Of a stretch of DNA of 64,000 nt, positions 1-7,703 are shown piece after piece. A program made the position numbers and the translations under genes. The notes beneath the pieces were generated by a model. The model made no database searches, was not told the origin of the DNA, and worked only from the letters and a program-made list of their open reading frames with translations. The DNA is from Ktedonospora formicarum (lineage in GTDB: Bacteria > Chloroflexota > Ktedonobacteria > Ktedonobacterales > Ktedonobacteraceae), in assembly GCF_016587355.1 (NCBI RefSeq), contig NZ_BNJF01000001.1, positions 3,997,721 through 4,061,720 on the forward strand, in the 5' to 3' direction. How positions within the stretch are numbered: the first letter of the stretch is position 1; each line of letters starts with the position of its first letter.

Positions 1-203
1 GTCCATAATACAAACTTTCTAGCTGTCTTGCTTCACGCGGCCCACGGTCAGGTCGCGGAATAAGGACATTGAGCCTATTAGCCATCGCTTACTTGCACGG
101 TTGGTAGTGAGCGCTTGCGATGACAAAACAAATAGCCATATGGTCGAAGAGCCATATGTCTTTAGTATGGCTTATTTAACCGCTAGCGTCAAAGTAATTG
201 CCC
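1..203. other. window edge, no gene seen
   Basis: No open frame with a plausible ribosome binding site or a recognisable product is visible. The stretch ends where the tandem palindromic repeats begin. It lies downstream of the minus-strand response regulator gene, so it may belong to the 3' flank of that operon. Confidence 0.5.
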
Positions 204-363
204 ACTCCTTATCCAGAAAACCTGAGCGCGGATGCGCTAGCCGCGAGGAGCGGCGTTGGTTTTCGCATAAGACGCACTCCTTATCCAGAAAACCTGAGCG
301 CGGATGCGCTAGCCGCGAGGAGCGGCGCCGTGCCCTCGAATGAGGGTTGGTTTCCGTATAAGA
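204..363. repeat. two tandem palindromic repeat modules (72-bp spacing)
   Basis: The sequence ACTCCTTATCCAGAAAACC starts at 204 and again at 276, so the period is 72 bp. Both units share the core TGAGCGCGGATGCGCTAGCC then GCGAGGAGCGGCG. The first ends GTTGGTTTTCGCATAAGA. The second carries an extra CCCTCGAATGAGGG hairpin before GGTTGGTTTCCGTATAAGA. The ends CTTAT..GAAAACC and GGTTTTCG.ATAAG are inverted repeats of each other, which gives a MITE-like outline. Related modules occur throughout the window. Confidence 0.85.
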
Positions 364-375
364 CCCAGCTCTTTT

Positions 376-765
376 TTAAGAAAGCAAGCGCTCCACGATT
401 TCAAGGAGCTGGCGTGGCTTGAAGGGCTTGGTCAAGTATTCGGTACAACCAATCTCGCGTGCCGCCTCTCCTTCATCATCGAGCGCATATGCGGTGACGG
501 CGATAATGGGTATGCGCTCCATGCCGGGGCGGGCACGAATGAGTTGCGTGGTCTGGTAGCCGTCGAGCACAGGCATGGAAAGATCGGTCAGAATCAGATC
601 AGCTCGCTCACGGTCCAGGATTGCCAGGGCTTCGCGACCGTTCGCGGCGGAGATGCATCGATAGCCGCGTGTTGAGAGCACCCGCTCAATCAGAATGCGG
701 TTTGAGAGCTCATTCTCGATAATAAGAATGGTCTGCTGCTGTGGTTGTTGTATATTGTGAGACAT
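376..765 (-). CDS. single-domain response regulator (CheY-like)
   Basis: A 129-residue protein made only of a phosphoreceiver domain. The phosphoacceptor is Asp61 in LTDLSMPVLDGY, the conserved Thr/Ala region is IIAVTAYAL, and the conserved Lys is in YLTKPFKP. The N-terminal acidic pair is unusual, reading IENE instead of the common DD. There is no output domain, so it probably acts by protein contact. The start at 765 is preceded on the minus strand by a GGGGGATATGTG stretch. It lies about 70 bp downstream of the GAF histidine kinase on the same strand, and the two probably form one operon and a phosphorelay pair (inference). Confidence 0.88.
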   Translation of the reverse strand: MSHNIQQPQQQTILIIENELSNRILIERVLSTRGYRCISAANGREALAILDRERADLILTDLSMPVLDGYQTTQLIRARPGMERIPIIAVTAYALDDEGEAAREIGCTEYLTKPFKPRQLLEIVERLLS

Positions 766-837
766 TCACATATCCCCCTACTACGTAGTTATCTCTGGTT
801 GGCTTGTCTGCCTCATTGATGAAGTTGTGATTACTTA

Positions 838-2718
838 CTAACCTGCGTGCGCGGCAGAGGTAGCGGCAACGGGGAGCGTAAAAGCGAATGTTGTTCCCCG
901 ACCCGGAACACTTTCTACCGACATCTCGCCCCCCTGGAGCTCTACTAGCTTACGCGCGATAGTCAGTCCTAGTCCTGTGCCGCCAAAACGGCGGGTAGTG
1001 CTACCGTCCGCCTGACGAAACGCCTCAAAGATATAGCCCAGGGCGGCTGGCGAAATACCGATTCCAGTATCGCTCACCGAAATATAGACCTGGGCGCGCT
1101 CTGGAAGATGCTGGCAGCGGATAGTGACCCCTCCTTTTTCCGTAAACTTCAGGGCATTGGAGACCAGATTGAGAGCTATCTGACGTAAGCGCTGGCTATC
1201 AGCCAGTATACGTGGCAACTGTGGGTCATAATCTAGCTTCAGGTAGAGCTCTCGCCCAAGTGCCATAGGCTTAAGCTGGTTTATGACCTCTGTAAGGCAG
1301 GTGCTCAGGTCCAGCACCTCTGGCTTCACCTCGATGCGGTCCGCCTCGATCTTGGAGAGGTCGAGCATATCATCAACTAGACGCGAAAGATCTTCGGCAC
1401 GATTCACCACAAACTGGATATGTTCCTCTTGCTCCGGTGTAAGCTCGCCTTCGACATAGCCCTCCAGCAGCAAGGCTCCATAACTAATAATACTATGTAG
1501 AGGTGTGCGTAGCTCATGTGTGACATTGGCGAGAAATTGTGACTTGAGCATGTTCGCGCGCTCCAGGGCCGCATTCTTCTCCTTGACTTCCGCGAAGAGC
1601 AGTGTGTTCTGGATGGCTATTGCGGCCTGAATAGCGGCAGTACTCAAGAGAAAGGTTTCATGATCGCTTACGGTGCGTGGAGCATTGGTGTAGAGCATAA
1701 TAGCACCAATGGCCTGATCCTGAAGGAGGATCGGGACAGCGATGACGGAGTGATAGCCCATATCAAAGGCCAGTTGTGCCCAATGCTCTCCTTGCTCCTG
1801 ATGGATACCGTTGATGTCTTCTCTGTAAGCGATATTCTTCTTGTGCATGACCATCTGGGCGAGCAATGTATCCAGTTCACGCAATGCTGAGCGCGGGATG
1901 CGCGAGGGCGCGGTTTTCGAGTCTGGTGTCGGAGCCGCCGTTGGGATTGGATAGTTATTCTGATTTGATGAATGGCTGCGTCCGAAGGTGGAAAGTGCCA
2001 CCATTTTAGTCGTAGCTGCCAGGGTTATATCGCGGTTGGGATCAGCATAGACGGTAACGTTTTTCCCCAACGAGACGCGGGGCGTGCCCAGAGGGGGCGT
2101 GAAGGGAGAATTCGTAGTGGGCTCCTCGGATTCCACTGGCTGCCATTGCGCGACTGCCCAGGGGGCAGGCATCTCGCGACCATATAATTGCAGCGAAATA
2201 TGATTGACACGCATAATAGCCCCAAGGCGCGCGACAATCTCACCAAGAAGTTGTTCAAGATTGAGCGTGGAGATAAAAGCATCATTCATAAATAAAAGGT
2301 GGTTCATCTGCTCCACCATAGCCTGATTCTCATGCTCTAGCGACTCCGTGAACTGGCTAAAAGCGTGCTCTAGGTCACCAATATCGCTTTTGAGTGGATG
2401 GGTAGGTAATTGGGAGGCTTGGGCGTTATCGCTATGCTGAACTGCGAGCGTACTAATATGGTTTTGGAGCCGTGAGAGTGGGCGTAGGAAGAGTCGATTG
2501 GTGAGCAGTGTATAGGTGACCACTCCAAGCGCGAAGACGCATATGCCCAGCCCCAGGAGCAGAAAGGGGAGGCGCGAGCTTGAATGACCAACACCACGTT
2601 CCGCGTACAGGTTAATCAGGCTCCATGAGAGGATGCCAAAAACGAGTAGGCAGAGCAAAAGAATGACGGTTGTGATCGCTATTAACTTCGCACCTAACGA
2701 TCGAGATAAAAAACGCAT
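838..2718 (-). CDS. membrane sensor histidine kinase with GAF domain
   Basis: A 626-residue hybrid of membrane and cytoplasmic sensing. There are two transmembrane segments near residues 10-32 and 50-72, a HAMP-like linker, a coiled stretch, and a GAF domain at roughly 130-370. The GAF domain contains a low-complexity insert rich in Ser, Asn and Pro. A HisKA dimerisation domain follows, with the phosphorylated His in ANVTHELRTPLHS. The HATPase domain has NALKFTEKG, DTGIGI and GGTGLGLTIARK. I chose the start at 2718 (MRFLSRS) because GGAAGGGG lies just upstream on the minus strand. A longer frame opens at 2805 without a site. It is probably cotranscribed with the downstream response regulator. 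The signal sensed is unknown. Confidence 0.88.
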   Translation of the reverse strand: MRFLSRSLGAKLIAITTVILLLCLLVFGILSWSLINLYAERGVGHSSSRLPFLLLGLGICVFALGVVTYTLLTNRLFLRPLSRLQNHISTLAVQHSDNAQASQLPTHPLKSDIGDLEHAFSQFTESLEHENQAMVEQMNHLLFMNDAFISTLNLEQLLGEIVARLGAIMRVNHISLQLYGREMPAPWAVAQWQPVESEEPTTNSPFTPPLGTPRVSLGKNVTVYADPNRDITLAATTKMVALSTFGRSHSSNQNNYPIPTAAPTPDSKTAPSRIPRSALRELDTLLAQMVMHKKNIAYREDINGIHQEQGEHWAQLAFDMGYHSVIAVPILLQDQAIGAIMLYTNAPRTVSDHETFLLSTAAIQAAIAIQNTLLFAEVKEKNAALERANMLKSQFLANVTHELRTPLHSIISYGALLLEGYVEGELTPEQEEHIQFVVNRAEDLSRLVDDMLDLSKIEADRIEVKPEVLDLSTCLTEVINQLKPMALGRELYLKLDYDPQLPRILADSQRLRQIALNLVSNALKFTEKGGVTIRCQHLPERAQVYISVSDTGIGISPAALGYIFEAFRQADGSTTRRFGGTGLGLTIARKLVELQGGEMSVESVPGRGTTFAFTLPVAATSAAHAG

Positions 2719-3030
2719 TCGACCCCTTCCAAAAACACCATAAGAGCAAGGGGAGAACGGGGTGCCAGCTCGTCCTCCCCTTACCACGCGTATACAGGTC
2801 TGCATACACGGAACACTAAGAGGATGCGCGTGTAGACCCCATGGGGAAAAGGTCTCACGGAAAAGTAGATGTACGCTACAAGCCGCTCGTCGAGGTGGGT
2901 CTGCTTGCTCACATACACCCCGCTTCCATCCTAGGCCTATGTATTATAACGTATAAGTGTGCAAATTGTTATCACTTTTAAGGGCAAAATTCGGTATGAG
3001 CAGAAATTCATCAAATTTGGTCATCTACCA
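2719..3030 (-). promoter_or_regulatory. leader and candidate promoter of the sensor kinase operon
   Basis: On the minus strand a perfect TATAAT (2948-2943) lies about 230 nt upstream of the kinase start, with only a weak -35. The intervening leader can form a hairpin with arms AAGGGGAG (2748-2755) and CTCCCCTT (2775-2782) shortly before the ribosome binding site. No known riboswitch class was recognised. No gene is seen in this 300-bp stretch. Confidence 0.4.
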
Positions 3031-3110
3031 TCTGAAAACCTGAGCATGAGAACGCTAGCCGCGATAGCGGCGCCATGTCCTCGAATGAGGGTTGGTCTTC
3101 GCAGAAGACT
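3031..3110. repeat. palindromic repeat module (GAAAACCTGAGC type)
   Basis: The module opens with TCTGAAAACCTGAGC, continues with ACGCTAGCCGCGATAGCGGC and TCCTCGAATGAGG, and ends with GGTTGGTCTTCGCAGAAGAC. It has the same order of elements as the second copy at 276. It lies between the sensor kinase leader and the anti-sigma gene. The rest of 3111-3247 shows no gene. Confidence 0.8.
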
Positions 3111-3247
3111 ATTAGCGAATATCATCTCAATGCCTACATATGCAGCACTCATACCTTTGGCACCGCATATGAGGCGTTCAGCTTCCAATGCGGCGGCCTC
3201 CGTTCTCAATCGCCCTGCATGTTGTTTTGATTGTATCACCGAGAGAT

Positions 3248-3787
3248 TTATAGATGAATGCCGATGAAAAGACCAGCCAAAAAGGCGAGGAGGATGCTAC
3301 AGGTAATGCATGTAATGAGAAGGTAGCGTCGGAGTCTAAGGTGGAGCGCTAAGCGAAGAAGGCGTGTAGAGGAGATGAGCGCGAGAGGTGTCGTAATAGA
3401 GATGCGCGCTACCTTATCTGTGGTGCGTTCTTCTGGCTGCTCATCAATGGTTGGTAATGGAAGGAGAGAAGTACGCCCACCTGGGAGTGAGACGAGGTGA
3501 GGGCGTCCGGGGCGGGCAAAGGGCGGCAGTGTTGACTGCTGACCCTGTGCGTATATATTTAGACTTCGATGTGTGGGTGATGAAGCGAAAATGCGTGTAT
3601 AGAGTGTTGCGTCTGGCTCAACTCGGGGCATCTGGGAGAGGATCGTATCCAGGTAGCGGAAATCCGCGAGTGTGTTACTACAGGAGCGGCAATGTCGAAG
3701 GTGGTTGGTGATACGCTGATAGGCCTCGGCTGCGAGCTGACCGTCAAGGTAGATGCTTAGAAGCTCCTTGACCTGCTCGCATTTCAT
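3248..3787 (-). CDS. anti-sigma factor with zinc-finger N terminus
   Basis: A 179-residue membrane protein. The N terminus has the ZAS-type HxxxCxxC motif (His29, Cys33, Cys36 in NHLRHCRSC). A long polar linker follows, and one transmembrane segment lies at the C-terminal end (about 155-177, LLITCITCSILLAFLAGLFI). This topology puts the zinc domain in the cytoplasm, where it would hold the partner sigma factor, with almost nothing outside the membrane. The start overlaps the stop of the ECF sigma gene by 4 bp (ATGA type), so the two are translationally coupled. Family knowledge: such proteins release the sigma factor on a signal. The signal here is unknown. Confidence 0.87.
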   Translation of the reverse strand: MKCEQVKELLSIYLDGQLAAEAYQRITNHLRHCRSCSNTLADFRYLDTILSQMPRVEPDATLYTRIFASSPTHRSLNIYAQGQQSTLPPFARPGRPHLVSLPGGRTSLLPLPTIDEQPEERTTDKVARISITTPLALISSTRLLRLALHLRLRRYLLITCITCSILLAFLAGLFIGIHL

Positions 3788-4320
3788 TTTGCCGCTCCTC
3801 CCTGCTCTAAGGCTCGGTAATGTTCTCGAAACGACTGGCGCGCACGCGACAGATACATCTTGACGCCACTTTCAGCTATATTGAGGGCTGAAGCGATTTC
3901 ACTGTAGGAGAAGCCTTCCTGCGTGTAGAGGAGAAGTGCTGCTCTATATTGTTGCGGCATACGACGAAGGGCGGCACGCACAAGTTCTGTGGTGCCGTAG
4001 ATCTCCTGTGGATCGGCGCTCTCGACATCGGCGGGCTCATGATCAAGGTCCTGCCAGGGAAGCCAGGCGATCAGCTTGCGTCGACGAAGGGCATCGTAAG
4101 CTGTATTCGTCGCAATCCGGTATAGCCAGGCCGATAGCTTGAGGCTCGAATCCATCTTTGGAAGCGCGCGAAAGGCTTTGAGAAATGTATCCTGCGTTAA
4201 ATCATCAGCCTGTTCGCGATCACCTACTAGGTGATAGACGTAATTGTAAATCGCTGTCTTATATTCGTCGTATATTTGCTCAAAGGACCATGTACATTCC
4301 TTTGTTTCCACCCGGGCCAT
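3784..4320 (-). CDS. ECF RNA polymerase sigma factor
   Basis: A 178-residue sigma-70 family protein of the extracytoplasmic-function class. Region 2 spans about 10-80, with QADDLTQDTFLKAF and the promoter-melting segment KLSAWLYRIATNTAYDALRRR. Region 4 spans about 110-165, with GFSYSEIASALNIAESGVKM as the helix-turn-helix. There is no region 1 or 3. It is cotranscribed with the anti-sigma gene, which overlaps it by 4 bp. A 12-bp motif, TGGAACGGACAA, points toward this gene 35 bp upstream and recurs inverted toward mtnA, so autoregulation through an ECF-type promoter is plausible (inference). Confidence 0.92.
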   Translation of the reverse strand: MARVETKECTWSFEQIYDEYKTAIYNYVYHLVGDREQADDLTQDTFLKAFRALPKMDSSLKLSAWLYRIATNTAYDALRRRKLIAWLPWQDLDHEPADVESADPQEIYGTTELVRAALRRMPQQYRAALLLYTQEGFSYSEIASALNIAESGVKMYLSRARQSFREHYRALEQGGAAK

Positions 4321-4354
4321 GCGTTGTTATCCCTTCGATGGCTACAATTATCAC

Positions 4355-4464
4355 TTGTCCGTTCCAAAGCAAGAGATAAGCATCCATGATTGGATAACAA
4401 TGACAGGATCAGGTGTGAGCGCCTGCCAGGATGGCTTCATCCTTCTGTGTAGTGGAACGGACAA
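4355..4464. promoter_or_regulatory. divergent control region with inverted 12-bp motif
   Basis: TTGTCCGTTCCA at 4355-4366 is the exact reverse complement of TGGAACGGACAA at 4453-4464. Each copy reads outward, one toward the ECF sigma gene (35 bp away) and one toward mtnA. The GGAAC core resembles -35 elements known for many ECF sigma factors. No shared -10 could be aligned. The copies could therefore be two ECF promoters or one bipartite operator. Confidence 0.5.
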
Positions 4465-4637
4465 CTACTGCAATCAGTAACATCTCAACGTCGTGAGAAA
4501 ACTTGCAGTTGCGCTATGTTTCGTCTATCATGGTAGCATACTTTTGTGGATTTATCGCTATTTTAGCCCTATGCTGTAGTACTATTGGGCGGGCGATGCC
4601 CCCTTGCTTTACCTTTCTCGTTACATTACGGGAAGCC

Positions 4638-5780
4638 ATGCAAAATTTCCTGCCTGTGTTGAAGGAGGCACCCCTGAATACTCTAACTCAGTCTCAATGG
4701 CAGCGCACTGTCTGGTGGGAGGAGGATGCGCAAGGGGCCATTGTCTGCCTGCTGGATCAGTCTGTCCTGCCACTTCAGATGAGCGTGCTGCGTTTGCGGC
4801 ATGAGCATGAGGTCGCTGAGGCTATCACCTCGCTCAGAGTTCGTGGCGCGCCTGCTATTGGGGTAACAGCCGCGTTCGGCATGGCGCTCGCCGCTCACCG
4901 TCTCTGGCATGAGCAAGGGGCAGAGTCTCCCCTTGAGAGCGCTTATCGCTCCTTGATGCAAGTGGAAGCCCTGCTGCGCGCGACACGCCCAACTGCAGTG
5001 AATCTCTTCTGGGCGCTTGAGCGTATGCTTGCTTGCCTGCACACTGCCCAGGAAGAGCGAGTGGTTGAGACCCTGCCCCAACTTGCACATTTGCTCACAC
5101 AGGAGGCTCTACGGATTGCTGAGGAGGATGAACGCTCTTGTGAGGCAATGGGTCGCCTGGGGGCGGACCTACTCCAGGATGGCGATAGCGTGTTGACCCA
5201 CTGCAATGCAGGTTCATTGGCGACTGCCGGGATCGGGACTGCGCTTGCACCCTTCTATATTGCTCACCAGCAAGGGAAACGCCTGCATGTCTTCGTAGAC
5301 GAGACTCGTCCTGTTCTCCAGGGCGCGCGCTTAACAGCCTGGGAACTTCAGCGGGCTGGTATTCCCCTGACACTGATTACCGATAACATGGCTGGCTATT
5401 TCATGCGGCAGGGGAAGATCAAGGCCGTATTTGTGGGGGCTGACCGCGTCGCCGCTAATGGCGATGTCGCTAATAAGATCGGAACCTACAGTGTGGCTGT
5501 TCTGGCGCATGTGCATCACATTCCATTCTATGTGGTGGCACCTTGCTCTACGATTGACCTGGCGTTGGAAACGGGCGAGCAGATTCCTATAGAACAGCGC
5601 AAGCCGGAGGAGGTTACCTGTATTCGCGGCGAACGGATTGCGCCGCTAGACGTTCCGGTCGCCAATCCGGCCTTTGACGTTACTCCGCATACCTATGTCA
5701 CTGCAATTATTACTGATCGTGGGATCGCGCGTGCTTCATATAGCACGTCGCTACGCCAGTTACTAGCCCCGGATGCATAA
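4638..5780 (+). CDS. mtnA: S-methyl-5-thioribose-1-phosphate isomerase
   Basis: An enzyme of the methionine salvage pathway that converts methylthioribose-1-phosphate to methylthioribulose-1-phosphate. It belongs to the eIF2B-like family. Visible signatures are LRVRGAPAIGVTAAFGMAL near the N terminus, the catalytic Cys in LTHCNAGSLAT, and the catalytic Asp in FVGADRVAANGDVANKIGTY. The start is uncertain. The frame opens at 4503, ATG 4638 has GGGAAG very close, and a strong AAGGAGG at 4662-4668 sits 5-6 nt before an in-frame CTG at 4674. Either start gives a normal family length (about 370-380 residues). It is the first gene of a methyl-cycle cluster. No mtnP or other salvage gene is adjacent. 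Confidence 0.93.
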   Translation: MQNFLPVLKEAPLNTLTQSQWQRTVWWEEDAQGAIVCLLDQSVLPLQMSVLRLRHEHEVAEAITSLRVRGAPAIGVTAAFGMALAAHRLWHEQGAESPLESAYRSLMQVEALLRATRPTAVNLFWALERMLACLHTAQEERVVETLPQLAHLLTQEALRIAEEDERSCEAMGRLGADLLQDGDSVLTHCNAGSLATAGIGTALAPFYIAHQQGKRLHVFVDETRPVLQGARLTAWELQRAGIPLTLITDNMAGYFMRQGKIKAVFVGADRVAANGDVANKIGTYSVAVLAHVHHIPFYVVAPCSTIDLALETGEQIPIEQRKPEEVTCIRGERIAPLDVPVANPAFDVTPHTYVTAIITDRGIARASYSTSLRQLLAPDA

Positions 5781-5816
5781 TGCTGGACTGGATAGTATTT
5801 CATATAGGAAGGTTCG

Positions 5817-6446
5817 ATGGAAACTGATGTCATACATGCCACCGCGCAATATGCGGAAGAGGTGCTTGGGAGTGAGGGGTTGCGCTATGTGAGCGCGGTT
5901 GTGGCGAACTGTAAGATGCTCGCGCTTCAGCTAGAGGCGCAGGAGGAGCAATCCGCTCCCATTGATACCGACGCGCTGACTGTGTCGGCGTATTTGCATG
6001 ATATCTCAAATGTTACTCATGGTGTGCCCAACCATGCGCGCCAGTCGGCGGACATGGCGGTCTCCTTCTTACTGCGTGAGCAAGCACCTGATACGCTGGT
6101 CCAGAAAGTGGAGCAGATCATTTTGCTGCACTCGATACCGTCCACTAATACGGAGACGGAAGTGCCTATCGAAGCGCGTATCCTGTATGATGCCGACAAA
6201 TTAGGGCGCTTGAGTGGCCTGGCAGTCGTAACCTCACTCATCGAATTTGGGGCGCGCTATCCCAATCGTGCGGTCAATGGCGATGTGCTAGCCGGTGTGC
6301 TGCGACATATTGAAGAGCGCTTTATCGAACTGTATCAGTCGCTCCATACAGAACCAGCACGCGAGATGGCACAGGAGAAGTTCCATAGTACCCTGGCATT
6401 TCTGGATGGTGTCATCGAGCACTTGAGCGATGCTACACCTGTCTAG
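5817..6446 (+). CDS. HD-domain phosphohydrolase
   Basis: A 209-residue soluble protein with a metal-dependent HD domain. The signature doublet is in SAYLHDISNVTHGVPNHARQ, and the distal Asp is in RILYDADKLGRL. HD proteins of this size cleave phosphomonoesters or nucleotides, and the substrate cannot be told from sequence. A good ribosome binding site (AGGAAGG) precedes ATG 5817, and the gene follows mtnA by 36 bp, so the two are probably cotranscribed. From its place between mtnA and a PfkB kinase it may act on a nucleoside or sugar phosphate of the methyl cycle (inference only). Confidence 0.8.
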   Translation: METDVIHATAQYAEEVLGSEGLRYVSAVVANCKMLALQLEAQEEQSAPIDTDALTVSAYLHDISNVTHGVPNHARQSADMAVSFLLREQAPDTLVQKVEQIILLHSIPSTNTETEVPIEARILYDADKLGRLSGLAVVTSLIEFGARYPNRAVNGDVLAGVLRHIEERFIELYQSLHTEPAREMAQEKFHSTLAFLDGVIEHLSDATPV

Positions 6447-6523
6447 AGGTTTTCTCACAAGATGTAGCCAAACGTGATACAATCCCCTCTGTCGAAATTA
6501 ACTCATTTGGAGGCATGTTAGTC

Positions 6524-7462
6524 GTGTCGATTCTTGTTGTGGGTTCAGTCGCGCTGGATAGTGTGGAGACCCCCTTTCAAAAGAAAGATAGCGCCCTTGG
6601 TGGGGCTGCTTCATATTTCTCTACAGCGGCTTCGCTGTATGACGAGGTTAACCTGGTCGCGGTTGTAGGAAGTGACTTTCCTCAGGAGCACCTCGATTTC
6701 TTTAGGAATCGTGGCATTAACCTCAGCGGCTTGCAGGTGGAAGAGGGCAAGACGTTCGCCTGGGGTGGACGTTATCACATGGATATGAACCATCGTGATA
6801 CGCTCTTTACTGAGCTGGGCGTCTTTGCGGACTTCCACCCAGTCGTTCCTGAGTCATACCATCAGAGCCCTCTGCTCTTTCTTGCCAATATTCTGCCAAC
6901 CTTGCAGATGGAGGTGCTGGAGCAGGTTCCACGTGCTCGCCTGACGGTACTGGACACGATGGAACTCTGGATCATGACCGCTCGTCAGGAGCTAACCGAG
7001 GTTATCAAACGCGTCGATATCCTGCTGATGAGCGAGGAAGAAGTGCGTCAGTATACCGAGAAGGCAAGCATCCTGGCTGGTGCGCGGCAACTGCTGGATA
7101 TGGGCCTGAAGTATCTGGTGGTTAAGCTGGGCAGCTATGGCGCGCTGCTCTTTGGCGCGGATGGCACCTACTTTAGCGCTCCTGCTTATCCTCTGGAGGA
7201 AGTAATTGATCCCACTGGCGCGGGCGATGCCTTTGCGGGTGGCCTGTTGGGTTACCTCTCAACGGTTCAGCCGGGTCCAGATGGCGCGTACACCTCCGAT
7301 GATATGAAGCGTGCGGTCGTGCATGGCAATATCATCGGCTCGTTTGTCTGCCGCGATTTTAGCATCAATGGTTTGCGTGAGCTGTCGATTAAGGATGTGG
7401 AGAAGCGCTACAACGAGCTTGTAATGTATTCACACTTTGACCCTCACTGGAAAGCTCTCTAA
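6524..7462 (+). CDS. PfkB-family carbohydrate/nucleoside kinase
   Basis: A 312-residue ribokinase-like kinase that transfers the ATP gamma-phosphate to a sugar or nucleoside hydroxyl. The N terminus MSILVVGSVALDSVETPF and GGAASYFSTAAS form the substrate side. The C-terminal signature DPTGAGDAFAGGLLGYL holds the catalytic Asp and anion hole. I prefer GTG 6524 over ATG 6515, because GGAGG at 6509-6513 is only 1-2 nt from the ATG but 10 nt from the GTG, and the resulting N terminus fits the family. Its place directly before ahcY suggests it could phosphorylate adenosine released by that enzyme. Ribokinase-type specificity is not excluded. Confidence 0.87.
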   Translation: MSILVVGSVALDSVETPFQKKDSALGGAASYFSTAASLYDEVNLVAVVGSDFPQEHLDFFRNRGINLSGLQVEEGKTFAWGGRYHMDMNHRDTLFTELGVFADFHPVVPESYHQSPLLFLANILPTLQMEVLEQVPRARLTVLDTMELWIMTARQELTEVIKRVDILLMSEEEVRQYTEKASILAGARQLLDMGLKYLVVKLGSYGALLFGADGTYFSAPAYPLEEVIDPTGAGDAFAGGLLGYLSTVQPGPDGAYTSDDMKRAVVHGNIIGSFVCRDFSINGLRELSIKDVEKRYNELVMYSHFDPHWKAL

Positions 7463-7703
7463 CGGAAGACTTCACCGCGCCAGGGGATTGGATATGTGGT
7501 GCTTGCGAGTGTTGTATCACATATTCTGATTCTGAGATGGTGTGGTGTAATCCTGTGGAGGGGAAATCAAAGCTGGAGTCCTGTCGTACGCATCATAGAT
7601 GGGATTTGTTGTACAATTGAAGATAGTGCGCAAACTATTTCACGTATTTGCCGGGCAAACTGCCCGTTTCTCTATTGTAGAAGAAGGGAACTAAGAAAGA
7701 CAT
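7463..7703 (+). promoter_or_regulatory. ahcY leader with small hairpins
   Basis: A 240-bp gap precedes ahcY. A TACAAT box lies at 7612-7617 without a clear -35. Downstream are two small hairpins: ATAGT/ACTAT (7623-7638), and CGGGCA/TGCCCG (7652-7666) followed by TTTCTCT. The second resembles a weak intrinsic terminator and might attenuate ahcY. No known SAH riboswitch pattern was recognised. Confidence 0.35.

Noticed and set aside
6515..6523. ATG 6515 as the start of the PfkB gene
   Set aside because: The GGAGG site is only 1-2 nt away, while GTG 6524 is well spaced and gives the usual family N terminus.
7463..7703. SAH riboswitch before ahcY
   Set aside because: The conserved SAH-aptamer sequence was not recognised. 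Only small hairpins are present.
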